A stretch of DNA of 64,000 nt from positions 69,430,995 to 69,494,994 of the forward strand of contig JAVIAB010000092.1 in NCBI GenBank assembly GCA_032433765.1, in the 5' to 3' direction. The translations under genes and the position numbers were made by a program. This DNA comes from Megaustenia siamemsis (lineage: Eukaryota; Mollusca; Gastropoda; Stylommatophora; Ariophantidae). The first letter of the stretch is position 1. Each line of letters begins with the position of its first letter. Positions 12,501 through 20,800 of this stretch are shown here, one piece after another. The notes under the pieces are model-generated. The model worked only from the letters and a program-made list of their open reading frames with translations, had not been told where the DNA came from and searched no databases.

Positions 12501-15500
12501 TACAATATATTCCATCTGTTCCTTTCTCATTACATGGCCAAAAAATGATGATTGTTTCTTCCTAATATTGCAAATTAGCTCTCTTTTTGCTTTGGCCTCT
12601 TTCAGAATGTTTTCATTACTCTTCTTAGCTGTCCATGGTATTCTCAACATTCTTCTTTAAAACCACATTTCTACAGTCTCTAGTGATTTTATTATCTGTT
12701 GTCCTATTGTCCATGACTCACATCCTTATGTTAAGACTGGCTCTACATAACATTTAAGAACTCTTTTTCTTGTTTCAATTGTCAAAAATGGATTGCACAG
12801 TATCTTCCTAATTTTTTGGAAAGCTGCTTTTGCCTGAGTCATTCTGCATCTCACCTCTTTTGTACATCTACCATCAGAGGTTAACAATGTTCCCAGATAT
12901 TTAAATTCATGCACATTATCCTGGGATGTACGAGGGACACTCCCTGTGTAGCAATGAGGTATCTTCTTGACTTTCCAACCATGGATGACAGAATCAAGAT
13001 CTGGAGAGCACGAGCATACCTGAAGATTAGTACAGATACAGAGCATCCATTGCACCACGTGCTCAACACAGAGATAGGTACCAGGCTAAAAAGAGGCAAA
13101 TCATGAGTGGGCCGAGCAGAAGATGTCATCAAACAGGTCTGTGGGCGTACCAATATCAGCGTTGGTGAGGAGTGGATACCGGTGCCTACGTCATTCAAGG
13201 GGACTTTCTCATGTATTGTCACACTCGACAGGAAAAGTAGGGAACAGAACCCGGTCGTGGTTAATGCTGAGGTCAACGGTCTCATCTGCGATAACACCGA
13301 TGAGAAAGATGCAGTCATCTATACAGACGGATCTGTAAGACGACACGAAAGAAGTGCATGGGCATTTACAGCACGCTCGGCAGGCAGAATAGCCAAGGAC
13401 GACAGTGGTGCATACGCCATGACCACGAGTAGCATGACAATGGAGGTGATGGCAGTGACCAAGGCATTCAAATGGTTAGAGTCACAAGACTACATCCACG
13501 CATGTATACTGAGTGATTCGATGAGCATGATAAAAAAAGTGGAGGCGGGCTTTGTACGCATGCAATGGGTAGAGTCGTTGCAGAAATCCAAAATACGTAC
13601 GGTCACCTTTGTCTATGTCCCTGGACATGCGGGAGTACGGGGAAATGAGAGAGCGGACAGGTTGGCTAGCTGCGCTGTCGTTGAGGACGGGCAACCGATG
13701 GATCGGGCGGACATCATCAATGCACTACGAGATGTGGGAAGAGCACAGGACTTCGACAAACACAGATCAACGTCACTTCTTCGGATGATGGAAATGGGAG
13801 TTAAGATGGGCACAGCCAGAAATGAGAAACTTAGTGGCCATGTAAGAAGACTTATCAACCAACATAGAACTGGAGTCGTCAGTCGCTGGACACTGAGGGA
13901 ATTGCTGAGGAGGGGATCTGAGCACCTATGGACATGTTCGGAGTGCAATGATGATGACCCGCAAATAACTCAATATTGTTCCACTTGTCTTTATTTTGCA
14001 CTGAGGTGATATCTTTTTCTTTGTTGTTACCATTACTTCTGTTTTTCTGCTATTAAGGCTGAGTCCTTTATTTTTGCTCTCTTTACTAAAATGTCTAATA
14101 TTTCTTGTAACTCATTTTCACTCTTAGAGATTAAGACTGTATCATCAGCATACCTTAGATTATTTGTATTATGGCCTCCGATTGTTATTCCAGGCATGTC
14201 CCTAATGGATCTTAAAATAATCTCACTATAAATATTAAACAAATCTGGTGACAGCACACACCCTTGCCTAACACCCTGTTTTATTTGTTGAAACATTCCT
14301 AACTGATTTACAGTTATTACGGCCGCTGTTTGTTGCCAGTACATGTTCTTTATTATTCTTAGATCTTTGGTGTCTACGTTTATGCTTTCTAAAATTATGA
14401 TTATTTCTTGGTGGTTTACTTTGCCAAATGCTTTGATATAATCTATGAAACAAAGGTATAGATCTGTTTTCACCTCTATGGCTCTTTCTACTAAAGATCT
14501 TATGATGTATATGACATTGCTCGTTCCTTTACCTCCAACAAAACCACACTGTTCATCACTAATTTCTGGACTGATTTTGTTTTGCACTTTTGCACGCTTG
14601 TGGTACAGAGGGTTCAAATTGAGGGTTGCCAATTAGAGTCTCTTCTCTCCACATTTGTGAATCTGATGGTCATGCTAATACTTTTCCTCAATTGCCAGAA
14701 AGAATTTCACATTTCGCTGAATGTCTATTTTGTTGGACCAAATTTGATGTCGAAGTTCAGTTTTTTTGTTCCATGGCTGAAGAAGGGTTTCTGGAGTCTG
14801 ACTGTCTTCTGCGGTGATATTTGTCAGTCTGGGTTATTCATAGATAGTGAAGGTGGCTCAGAAGTCTGCATTTTACCTGTTCTGAGTTGGAAAATGGTAG
14901 TCTGGGTTTTCCCATAGCAGATGTATTGGATCCTGTATGTCATTTTTTTTGCTGTTTTTGTTTCCAGATTGCCCTGTATTTTTTTTTGTATGATGGTCTT
15001 GGCTCTGTAGCTCACTAGGTGAGTGTACTAGGGTTTCCTGCTGCCAGTTTTGGAGAGAATCAGCTACCTCATTTCAAGAAATTCTGTATTGGGAGGGTAT
15101 CCATTGGAAGGCCACATGTTTGGACTGTATCAGCTCATTTAATTTTGAGATTGTCTTGAGTAGTGGACTGTAGCAGTTCATTTAGTTCTGAGATGATGTC
15201 TTAACTGTAGCAGCTCATTTAGTTCTGAGGTGATGTCTTGACTGTAGCAGTTCATTTAGTTCTGAGGTGATGTCTTGAATAGTGGACTGTAGCAGTTCAT
15301 TTAGTTCTGAGGTGATGTCTTGAATAGTGGACTGTAGCAGTTCATTTAGTTCTGAGGTGATGTCTTGAATAGTGGACTGTAGCAGCTCATTTAGTTCTGA
15401 GAACATCATCTTTTCATGGTTGATCTCAAGCCCAATTTTGCTGGCTATTGTTGATAGCTCATTTGTCTTTTCTTGCATCGTTTTTATCAATATGTGGGAT

Positions 15501-16825
15501 ATTTATAATAGAGATCAAATACTAAGGTCACTCACTAATTGTCAAAAGGGAATTATGTATGACACAAGTAAGAAAGGACAGTTAAGAATGCAGATGAAAG
15601 GTGTGTGTAAACAGTAGGCTACTGGAACCACAAACATGTAGTCTGCTATCTGCTAATGAAAAGAACTGAGTACCTTTGGGGCTGCACTTAGTGCTTTGAA
15701 TTTGGTTTTGCTAATTAATCCGTTAAATTCAGACAACTTATCTTCTTTCTGTTTCAAATGTTGGAGGACTTTGTCCTCCCTGAGATTTCTTTGATGAAAA
15801 AATCAAGTATGGTTTGGTGTGACTTGGACAAAGCACAGAATTTGTATAGTTGCAGAGGCAAATCTAGATGTTAACTATTGACAACAACCTGCTTTCACTA
15901 TTGCATAGAATAAGTGTAGTTATTTTGTGCTGAACATATAGTGTAAGCTTTAGAGTCAATGCAGCAGGAGGTCAACACCTGGGAGTCATGACCCAGGCGG
16001 GCCCACCTCCCTTAGAGTGTCAAGAAGCTAAAGGGTTGAAACACTTGCTCGATGGGGGTCTCTTCTGATCATATTGTCTCCTGCAGCAAAGGTCTGTATT
16101 AAGGTTCCTGTTTATTTATTTATATTATGTGTGTGTGTGCGTGCGTGTGCGTGTAATTAGTAGTCAGCAAGAAAATGTCACTTAAAAATGTATTCTAAAA
16201 CACACATTTATCTCATTTTGATTTATCAAACAGAAGATATTAAAACCAAAAATGTTATAAATGCTTAATTGGCATTAAGAAATTCCTGAATGTGTAACAG
16301 AAAGAGAAATCCATTGTGAAATATTGACTTGGTTATTGTTTGTTTTGAAAACATTTCTACACCTTATTTCTGCTTAATTCATCTTTGTAACATCTGTTCT
16401 GAATTTGTGTATTTTGTGAATGCAGGGAATCAGAAGACACAGCTCTGATGTTGCTAAAAGAGATTTATTCCCCACTGGGGTTCAAGCCAGTTATGCCGGG
16501 AGCAGATGCATTAAAGACACTGAAAGACAATCTTCTACCACTCAGACATCCTCCACCACCTTTGACAACCAAAACAAACAACTCATATCCTACCTCTCCT
16601 CCTATCAACTCTGTACAGATGTCAGGCCAATACCAAACATCTCATGGCTCATTTTATCAAACGGCAGCTAGTTATCAAGGGCCAGCAACATCCCTTGGAG
16701 CTTCTCAATCATCACAGACAGCAGCAGGATTACCTCCGCCAATGTTCAGCCATCAATCACAAAAATTGCATGGAGCCAAGCGATCACCATATATAGCTCC
16801 TGCCTTTACCACTCTTCCACCTTAG
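427..16825 (+). CDS. DDHD-domain intracellular phospholipase A1 (SEC23IP/DDHD2-like), 5' part outside window
   Basis: This is the 3' portion of a multi-exon gene. Coding exons are 427-522, 900-1015, 2419-2626, 6130-6141, 9351-9444, 9778-9984, 11969-12110 and 16426-16825. They join in phase to 1275 nt, giving 424 residues plus stop. In order the product shows the end of a SAM domain ([18 protein letters not shown]), then the DDHD domain: [53 protein letters not shown] and [20 protein letters not shown]. The D/D/H/D residues that name the domain are plausibly those in FDP, RIDY, SHS and SED (inference). Family members hydrolyse phospholipids or triglyceride at ER-Golgi membranes and take part in COPII traffic. 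The GxSxG lipase serine should be upstream of the window. After the DDHD domain comes a tail of about 110 residues rich in Pro, Ser, Thr and Gln, longer than the short ends of the vertebrate proteins I know. DDHD2-like versus SEC23IP-like is undecided. Confidence 0.9.
523..899 (+). other. intron with a short C-repeat fragment
   Basis: About 640-775 resembles, on the minus strand, the dispersed repeat C (the 'agctgacag' block also seen near 17460 and 34530). Nothing else is recognised. Confidence 0.4.
900..1015 (+). CDS. DDHD gene exon, linker
   Basis: The acceptor is ...atacag before 900 and the donor gtaagt follows 1015. The exon is 116 nt, entering in phase 0 and leaving two bases (AC), which the next exon's first C completes to Thr. 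It encodes a charged linker ([16 protein letters not shown]) of the kind expected between the SAM and DDHD domains. Confidence 0.82.
1359..1715 (+). mobile_element. I/Jockey-like LINE, 5'-truncated RNase H end
   Basis: It encodes the end of the RNase H domain ([14 protein letters not shown]; the intact copies read [11 protein letters not shown]) and the following C-terminal region ending LWTCSECND, with a stop after PQIT. The relatives at 13107 and 32659 are far better preserved. The end carries the 'aataactcaa' repeat tail. It lies in sense orientation in the DDHD gene intron 1016-2418. Confidence 0.8.
1726..2300 (-). mobile_element. RTE-1 LINE fragment (3' end)
   Basis: On the minus strand it encodes the RTE-1 C-terminus ([41 protein letters not shown]) and then the family 3' end with 'gggcatagac' and a (TAGA)n tail (tctatctatc on +). 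It is 5'-truncated and has frameshifts. It abuts the I-like fragment just upstream. Confidence 0.85.
2419..2626 (+). CDS. DDHD gene exon, FALGSP segment
   Basis: The acceptor ctccgcag precedes 2419 and the donor gtaagt follows 2626. The exon is 208 nt; its first base completes the Thr codon and it ends in phase 0. It encodes TGTGQ-like [17 protein letters not shown], then [15 protein letters not shown] and [13 protein letters not shown], the hallmark first half of the DDHD domain. The frame used is not the longest ATG frame in this stretch. Confidence 0.9.
2621..2695 (+). repeat. 25-bp tandem triplication of exon end plus splice donor
   Basis: A 25-bp unit starting CATCCTGTAAGT occurs at 2621, 2646 and 2671; the third unit has a G-to-T change. 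Each unit contains the last two exon codons and a full GTAAGT donor, giving three competing 5' splice sites at 2627, 2652 and 2677. Only the first keeps the frame into the microexon at 6130. Confidence 0.9.
2696..3450 (+). mobile_element. degraded RTE-like LINE 3' region
   Basis: Broken frames match the RTE pattern: YLGSKM, then [23 protein letters not shown] and [11 protein letters not shown], followed by a tail ending 'gaatgaatgaag'. In-frame stops and frameshifts make it dead. A 127-bp internal tandem duplication lies at 3080-3333. Confidence 0.8.
3080..3333 (+). repeat. 127-bp tandem duplication inside the LINE remnant
   Basis: Units 3080-3206 and 3207-3333 begin GCGTTGGAAATACATCGG and are nearly identical. 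The duplication repeats the [19 protein letters not shown] coding stretch and must postdate the insertion or have arisen in its source copy. Confidence 0.9.
3474..3520. repeat. (TA)n microsatellite
   Basis: About 23 TA dinucleotides form an uninterrupted run at the junction between two LINE remnants. Confidence 0.97.
3523..4498 (+). mobile_element. RTE-1 LINE, reverse transcriptase C-terminal part
   Basis: It encodes [12 protein letters not shown] and then [12 protein letters not shown], so the catalytic FADD is intact. A C-to-T change creates a stop (TAG at 3786-3788) where the copy at 51535 has CAG. The frame continues from 3798 for 190 codons with [23 protein letters not shown] and [10 protein letters not shown]. 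It is cut at the 3' end (after 'gacaaatgg') and lacks the (TAGA)n tail. Confidence 0.88.
4930..5195 (+). mobile_element. I/Jockey-like LINE, extreme 3' coding end
   Basis: It matches the better copy at 58046 at the nucleotide level, including 'gattgcccccag' and 'cacctccctggaag'. Translation gives [10 protein letters not shown] and RESGVLV before a stop, a Cys/His C-terminal tail typical of RNase H-bearing LINEs. Frameshifts are present. Confidence 0.7.
5530..5890 (+). mobile_element. degraded LINE fragment
   Basis: The fragment is full of stops. It opens with TYGCE-like coding ('acttatggctgtgaaaacagg'), as in RTE C-terminal regions, and ends in an [25 protein letters not shown] stretch. Family assignment beyond LINE-like is uncertain. 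The flanks 5196-5529 and 5891-6129 show nothing recognisable. Confidence 0.45.
6130..6141 (+). CDS. DDHD gene 12-nt microexon (FDPV)
   Basis: TTTGATCCAGTG is preceded by tttgacag and followed by gtaagt. Spliced in phase 0 between ...NIFHP (ending 2626) and AYRLEPM (starting 9351), it restores the invariant family string HPFDPVAYRLEP. Without it the protein would lose the conserved Asp of FDP. Flanking introns are about 3.5 and 3.2 kb. Confidence 0.93.
6312..6574 (+). mobile_element. S1 SINE, 5'-truncated, with 13-bp TSD
   Basis: The body at 6325-6561 starts at 'gtgaactgg' inside the tRNA-like head and keeps the B box (TTCGATCCC) and the complete S1 3' end, then poly-T. It is flanked by direct repeats ATTTGAACAAGCA at 6312-6324 and 6562-6574, which define the insertion. 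Confidence 0.93.
6803..7795 (-). mobile_element. RTE-2 LINE 3' end, split by an insert
   Basis: The minus strand shows the RTE-2 end ('gtgccatatcggttaggcg' is the complement of the 3' tail region also at 38436) and, after 7480, [17 protein letters not shown] and RMLRVFW, shared with the copies at 12330 and 49562. About 550 bp of unrelated DNA (6908-7460) interrupts it. Confidence 0.8.
6908..7460. mobile_element. unclassified insert within RTE-2
   Basis: The sequence is richer in G+C than its surroundings and has no homology I recognise. It interrupts RTE-2 where the copies at 12330 and 38430/49573 are continuous. The ends read CACTC...GAGTG and both flanks contain ATATG, but no exact TSD can be fixed. 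A 112-codon ORF (6804-7142) spans its left junction and is not supported as a gene. Confidence 0.45.
8325..9240 (-). mobile_element. RTE-3 LINE fragment, 5'-truncated
   Basis: It is collinear with the longer RTE-3 copy at 24540-26440 and shares 'ccctgtggagcataggt', 'aagatcattccatgtcttcccc' and the GHTLQKP/RWALARTH-like region. Many frameshifts are present. The 5' truncation is near 9240, in the region encoding FADD. The sequence at 7800-8324 is AT-rich with no recognised element. Confidence 0.85.
9351..9444 (+). CDS. DDHD gene exon, AYRLEP segment
   Basis: The acceptor tgttttttag precedes 9351 and the donor gtaaac follows 9444. The exon is 94 nt, phase 0 in and phase 1 out. It encodes [21 protein letters not shown] and KGRKRLHL, a strongly conserved DDHD-domain core. 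Confidence 0.93.
9778..9984 (+). CDS. DDHD gene exon, linker within DDHD domain
   Basis: The acceptor ttcttag precedes 9778; AG completes the Glu codon begun in the previous exon. The donor gtaagt follows 9984. The exon is 207 nt and encodes [20 protein letters not shown] and an acidic, Ser/Gln-rich variable loop ([17 protein letters not shown]), as expected between the two conserved halves of the domain. Confidence 0.9.
10147..10484 (+). mobile_element. S2 tRNA-headed SINE
   Basis: The tRNA-like head has a B-box match in GAGTTCAAATTCC. The S2 body follows ('gtctcagcagcaaagcc', 'gagtacctccaaagaagg', 'atggacttcaccagagg') and ends in A/G-rich tail sequence. It is collinear with the copies at 19630 and 23868 (-). 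Confidence 0.85.
10485..11079. other. intronic DNA, no recognised feature
   Basis: A minus-strand ORF of 157 codons (10403-10876) overlaps the S2 SINE tail and has no recognisable domain. I see no gene here. Confidence 0.5.
11080..11370 (+). mobile_element. I/Jockey-like LINE 3' end, diverged
   Basis: It resembles the pattern at 4930 and 58046: 'gtcacatgtatataaaattcaa', then a Cys/His stretch ('catgtagacatggacag', 'cttcaagactgc') and an Arg/Thr-rich end. It is diverged and interrupted by stops. From 11371 to 11968 the intron is AT-rich without recognised features. Confidence 0.45.
11969..12110 (+). CDS. DDHD gene exon, RIDYVLQ segment
   Basis: The acceptor ttttacag precedes 11969 and the donor gtaatt follows 12110. 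The exon is 142 nt and ends with TG of a Trp codon. It encodes [21 protein letters not shown] and DSHSCY(W), the signature C-terminal motif of DDHD proteins. Confidence 0.95.
12918..13975 (+). mobile_element. I/Jockey-like LINE, 3' part with RNase H, inserted in RTE-2
   Basis: The coding begins in the RT thumb region ([22 protein letters not shown]) and runs into the linker LKRGKS and the RNase H domain. A TGA at 13104-13106 stands where the copy at 32659 has TGG (Trp), so this copy is stopped. The 3' end is the family's 'ataactcaata' motif. RTE-2 sequence resumes on both sides; exact TSDs could not be fixed. Confidence 0.85.
13107..14009 (+). CDS. LINE-encoded RNase H domain, C-terminal ORF remnant
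   Basis: A 300-codon frame contains a full RNase H fold: YTDGS (first Asp), MEVMAVT (Glu), LSDSMS (second Asp) and [17 protein letters not shown] (final His/Asp motif). It is followed by a basic region and a Cys motif, [13 protein letters not shown]. The enzyme removes RNA from the RNA:DNA hybrid during LINE reverse transcription. The nominal ATG is only the first Met after the in-frame TGA at 13104; the frame originally joined the RT. The last residues (from about 13976) read into the flanking RTE-2 copy. It is 5'-truncated and so not autonomous. Confidence 0.85.
   Translation: MGRAEDVIKQVCGRTNISVGEEWIPVPTSFKGTFSCIVTLDRKSREQNPVVVNAEVNGLICDNTDEKDAVIYTDGSVRRHERSAWAFTARSAGRIAKDDSGAYAMTTSSMTMEVMAVTKAFKWLESQDYIHACILSDSMSMIKKVEAGFVRMQWVESLQKSKIRTVTFVYVPGHAGVRGNERADRLASCAVVEDGQPMDRADIINALRDVGRAQDFDKHRSTSLLRMMEMGVKMGTARNEKLSGHVRRLINQHRTGVVSRWTLRELLRRGSEHLWTCSECNDDDPQITQYCSTCLYFALR
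14640..15140 (-). other. intronic segment, unclassified repeat-like DNA
   Basis: Minus-strand reading gives [21 protein letters not shown] and [14 protein letters not shown] before stops. It resembles a coding relic, possibly of a LINE ORF1 or another mobile gene, but I cannot name it. Confidence 0.3.
15140..15495 (-). repeat. 45-bp minisatellite in an RTE-1 remnant
   Basis: The right end (15405-15495, minus) encodes [23 protein letters not shown] of RTE-1. It passes directly into about five copies of a 45-bp unit ('agttctgaggtgatgtcttg' on +). On the minus strand this reads [15 protein letters not shown] repeatedly, because 45 is a multiple of three. The long ORF here is therefore a minisatellite artefact. 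Confidence 0.88.
15496..16425. other. intron end, (GT)n tract
   Basis: A (GT)n/(GC) run lies at about 16128-16155. Nothing else is recognised before the acceptor at 16425. Confidence 0.5.
16426..16825 (+). CDS. DDHD gene terminal exon with Pro-rich tail
   Basis: The acceptor gaatgcag precedes 16426; the first G completes Trp of CYW. It encodes [19 protein letters not shown], the end of the DDHD domain, then about 110 residues rich in Pro/Ser/Thr/Gln ([37 protein letters not shown]) and ends APAFTTLPP with TAG at 16823-16825. Confidence 0.93.
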
Positions 16826-17265
16826 AATTAAAGTATTTCTGCTACACTCCTGCCACAAGACCACACAAAGGGACAACATTAACAAATACTTTTTCTACAT
16901 TTGTTCACTCGCAGTCATAGATGCTTTAATTCAGTTTATCAACTTCCAGCAATTATAGGATAAGCATGTTGTAGGTCTGTACCTTAACAGTCTACTACTT
17001 TCTATTTGCCATTTCACTTTCTTTGAGAATTTGAACACTATACAACATCAACTGTACAAAATTAATACACTCATGCACTAACAGGAACGTTTTTTTTAGC
17101 TGAAACGTTTTTTTCTTTTGTCAAATTTTCATAAAGCTGTACCCGACAATTTTACGTGTTTTTCCCCATCACTAACATGAAACTTGAAATCTCTTTCTGG
17201 CGCTCACTCAATGATTATTAAAGAATTGATAGCTCTCTACATCTATTCTTACAGTGGATATAGAT
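16826..17265 (+). other. 3' UTR of the DDHD gene and flank
   Basis: No canonical AATAAA was found within about 700 bp of the stop. ATTAAA variants lie directly after the stop (about 16828) and near 17217. The true transcript end is not determinable from sequence alone. Confidence 0.5.
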
Positions 17266-17269
17266 CCAT

Positions 17270-17505
17270 GGTGTTGTGGTTGATTTGCTCCTTTTGGCCC
17301 AACACATCCGACTTCACATGACATTTTTTAATACGGGATTACCTTTGATCCCTACCTGCTTGGCCAGACTGGACTGGTTAGTCTGTTTCTAGGGACACTG
17401 TGAAGAGGTGGAGTACGGTCAGGATAGTTCTGGTTCATTGATCAGATGCAAGTCATTGGCTATGAGTAGCTGACAGCTTCCAGCTCACATTGCTGTAAGG
17501 CACAT
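17270..17505 (-). repeat. dispersed repeat C, partial copy
   Basis: It reads, in reverse, the same order as the copies at 30110 and 34480: 'gtagctgacagcttccagctc', 'tggttcattgatc', 'ggtggagtacggtcagg', 'gactggttagtctg' and 'cttggccagac'. Confidence 0.7.
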
Positions 17506-17580
17506 TGCCTCCAAACTTGAATTCAGTGTGTTAGAAAGTATGTTTTTGTTTTTTTTTACTTTTCATATTTAAAAAAAGTA

Positions 17581-17830
17581 ACGTAAAAAGCCCCGTCACG
17601 CCAAGTGGCGTATAGGGAATATGGTGTTAGTGACCATAATTTTTATAGACCTATGGCACATGATTTTTGGAGTCATGTGGTCGGTATTGCGCCCGTGCTG
17701 CTTTACTTTCCCAGAAAAAAAATCAGGTACCCATTTAAGGCTGGGTGAACCTGGAAGCCATCGATCAGGATCGAATCTGACTTCTTGTCCTTTGTGGTTC
17801 AGTTCACTAACCACTGAGCTATCGCGGCAG
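17581..17830 (-). mobile_element. S1 SINE, near full length
   Basis: In minus orientation it runs from 'gctgccgcgatagctcagtggttag' (A box) through ATTCGATCCTGATCG (B-box region) to the 3' end 'cacttggcgtgacgggg'. The tRNA head is complete. No clean TSD was found. Confidence 0.9.
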
Positions 17831-19628
17831 CATACTTTTCATCGTTGGTGATGAATGTATGGCTAGCTCTGGTTAGTTTTCCACACAGTTAAAATTATGT
17901 CACATATAAAACAGATATGTGACCCTTTGAAGTTCAGTGTAACAAAACAAAAATCTCTTCATCTGTGAAGTGTTATATAAAACTAATTTTCTTTACTTTT
18001 GTGAATTATAATATAATTTAATACCTTAAGATTCTAAGAGGTCCAACCGTCCTCTTTAAATGGGTACCAGAGGTATTCTCAGTGAACCCGTGAACGATAA
18101 GATCTGGCACCATGCAACATATTTCTACTGTAAAATGCGGCTTCATGCATTAAAACAGTGTGGTCCAACCTTTTGTTACCCTAGAGCCAAACACAATGAC
18201 CTGCAAGGAGGTCGCAGGCCATCATATATATATATATATTTTTTTTTTTTTCCCTTGTGAAGTCTCCGTAAAAGCTGCTAGAGTGTCTAGTCAGCTAGTT
18301 TAGTCAAAAGTATCATCACCTGTTACATTTCATTAGGTAGGGGTCAACATTGTTATGTGAATACAGAATGCTTTGTTTGTACCAAGGGACCTATAGAACC
18401 TACATTTAAAAAATTGACTAATTTTCCCAGTTCCACAATTATAAAATTAATGATAGTATTGGCTTATATTCCTTTAATAAAACCACCGAAGAGATCCACA
18501 TGCCACCAAAATGAACTTTGCATACCACAACTGGCTCACAGGCCATAAGTGGAACCACTCTGCATTCAAACATTACTAGTAGTGCATGTTCACAAATTTG
18601 CTCCTCTGACAAATTTCCACCACAGGTTAAGGAATCTGTGCGCCTATTGAGAGCTGTTCTAAAACTGTTCATTGAAAGAGGTATCAATGCTGCCACTGAT
18701 CTAGTCAGACAAGCCAAAAGACTGGAACAAAAACATGTTGAAATCAGATGCACTGAGCTACATGCCTGATAAAACAATGCAATGTAATTCTCACCATGCA
18801 GGCATCAGTCTATAAGAAAGTTATACAGTGCTTATTCCGTGGAGTCCCGCCAGGCAGTGCTGAACCCCTGCCTCAAAAGGGTCAAACCAGTGCTACTGGT
18901 GGTCACTTCCCTTTGTGTTTTGGAGTCAAAACTCAGATAAAATGGGCAAGTGCTCTTGACCAAACATCAACACAAACAGAAAAGGGTCTTGTGGCCATCA
19001 CCAATACTGTGCATGGACAAGCTGTATGGAGATGTCACCAACCTTTGAGCTAACAAACACTTTCTGCAGACTTATTAATATTGATTTCTAGATGTGTATG
19101 CAGCAGCAGAAGAAGATTTCCTGATCATTGCAATGAGGCACAATATTTTATAAATCTGTAATCCTCAAGTAGCAGCAATTTTGAATTAGATATAGAGGCT
19201 GCAACAAGTCTGTCTTTGAAGATTGTATTGTATAAGAAATTTGTATAAACAGTAGAACTCATTAGCAAGATTGACTTAACCTTATTGACCGTTGTTGGAT
19301 TTGCTTGATGCAAGTTATTACCATGTTACTTATTAATGTGAAATGCTTCGTCAGCCAAAGTTTTATCTCTTTAGGGAATTTGCACCGTGTTCTGTTCGTC
19401 GTAGGCTACATTTACTAGAGTAATCAAGAATCTAAAGGGCGCGTCATTTCTGTGCTTTGCGCCATTGTTATATATAACATCATCAAGCGCTATACATTTT
19501 TAAAGAAATATGATGATCATCACTTTCGGGAGGACGTGAACTTCTGGTATATGGTGGATAGGCGGCAGGAACCATTGCAGGCTATGCATGAAAAGTGTTC
19601 CTTGTTGCAGTTTCCTCATAATCCAAGT
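17831..19628. other. intergenic, possible hAT-like start and unassigned ORF
   Basis: The stretch 'cagtgtggtccaacctttt' near 18156 resembles the start of hAT-type MITEs, but no matching inverted end was found. The ORF at 18518-18769 (helical stretch VKESVRLLRAVLKLFIERG then LVRQAKRLEQKH) has no family I recognise and no splice context I trust. Confidence 0.3.
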
Positions 19629-19629
19629 C

Positions 19630-19962
19630 CAAGACTGGTTGGTCTTGGGGCAGGACGCCGGCCTCGGGACAGAGAGGTTGTGGGTTCAAATCTCGGCTCC
19701 ACCGGTTGGGATTTTTATTTATGATTTCTCTCTGCGGCAACCACCCCTGGTCTCAGCAGCAAGGCCCAGCTTGAAACGTCAGTTACTCATCAACGGAAAA
19801 AACATGAGTACCTCCAAAGAAGGAGTTATCTGCCAGTGTGGCAAGGGACCCCTGTGCACACGGCTGCCAGGGAAAAATGGATTAACACACAAAATTCAGT
19901 TCCTTGTCTCTAGGGACTTCATCAGAGTTGAAAGCTGGCGAACGCAACAACAACAAAAACAA
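19630..19962 (+). mobile_element. S2 tRNA-headed SINE, best copy
   Basis: The head reads GGTTGGTCTTGGGGCAGG... with a B-box-like GGGTTCAAATCTC. The S2 body contains 'cctggtctcagcagcaagg' and 'ctagggacttcatcagag' and ends in a (CAA)n tail, 'caacaacaacaaaaac'. Confidence 0.88.
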
Positions 19963-20049
19963 CTTGATCTTATTCTTTTCTTTTGTGAGCTGGTTGATCT
20001 CTACAGCTCTTGCCTCTCATACAAATGGTGCATGTTCTCCACCTTTATT

Positions 20050-20800
20050 CTGCTGAGTAAAAGAGTGTGTTGTTAGTCGTTGAATTGTCATCATCAGGTC
20101 ACATGTCCTTTGCAGAACATTGCATTCACCACGACTCGTCTGAAAGAATCTCTGTCTCTAGCCAGATCTCCCACTTCTTCTGATGTCATGGACAAGGTCT
20201 CCTTGATGACTTGAAACACCTCCTTGGTCTGCCCCTTATGCATTGCCTAGGAACCATTCCCTCTATTATTGTTCTTTCCAGCTCACTGTGTCTTTTGATG
20301 TTATAAAGTATTTTAATTTCCTCTGAAGAATGGTGTTTATAAGTCAGTTCTTTTTGATGTTTAAGTCTTTTAATATGTCTTCATTGCTCTTTTTCATTAT
20401 CCAAGGTATCTTAAGAATTTTTCTGTAGCGTTTTGTTTTGAATGAATTGATTTTCTTCCTTACTGTTGTGAGATTGTCCATTCATGAATCATAGTCATAT
20501 ATTGCTATCAGGAAGATTTATGTCCTCTGTAATTTTACTTTTACTGTCTTGCTGGTATTGTGCTACATGTCCTTCATGACGTTTAATTTTTGTGTTAGTA
20601 TTGCTAATCTTCTTTTGATCTCTTTCTGGCAGCCTCCATTGTTAGTTAATACTGATTCCAAATATTCATAGTTTGTTACAATTTCAAGTTCTTCACTGTT
20701 AATGATGATCTTGTGTTGGCCTTTTGTTTTATCAATGGATATTATCTTGGTTTTCTTTATGTTGCTTTGACTTTGACTTGATTTTTTTAGTTGTGAGCTA
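20050..20800 (-). mobile_element. degraded RTE-like LINE
   Basis: The minus strand reads fragments such as IEGMVPRQCIRGR, the linker 'gacaatctcacaacag' and a KTKIISIDKTKG-like stretch corresponding to the RT-to-linker region of RTE elements. Stops and frameshifts are numerous. Confidence 0.6.

Larger units (their letters stand above)
12316..14632 (-). mobile_element. RTE-2 LINE, interrupted by an I-like LINE
   Basis: Minus-strand coding runs from [19 protein letters not shown] (14632) through [32 protein letters not shown] and [11 protein letters not shown]; the catalytic YADD is intact in a 199-codon frame. It resumes left of the insert with [30 protein letters not shown] and [11 protein letters not shown]. 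The LINE is split at about 12918/13976 by an I-like LINE in the opposite orientation and is 5'-truncated. Confidence 0.88.

Noticed and set aside
18518..18769. A possible single exon (VKESVRLLRAVLKLFIERG)
   Set aside because: The stretch looks protein-like but there is no family match, no convincing splice sites and no neighbouring exons; it is left as an unassigned ORF.
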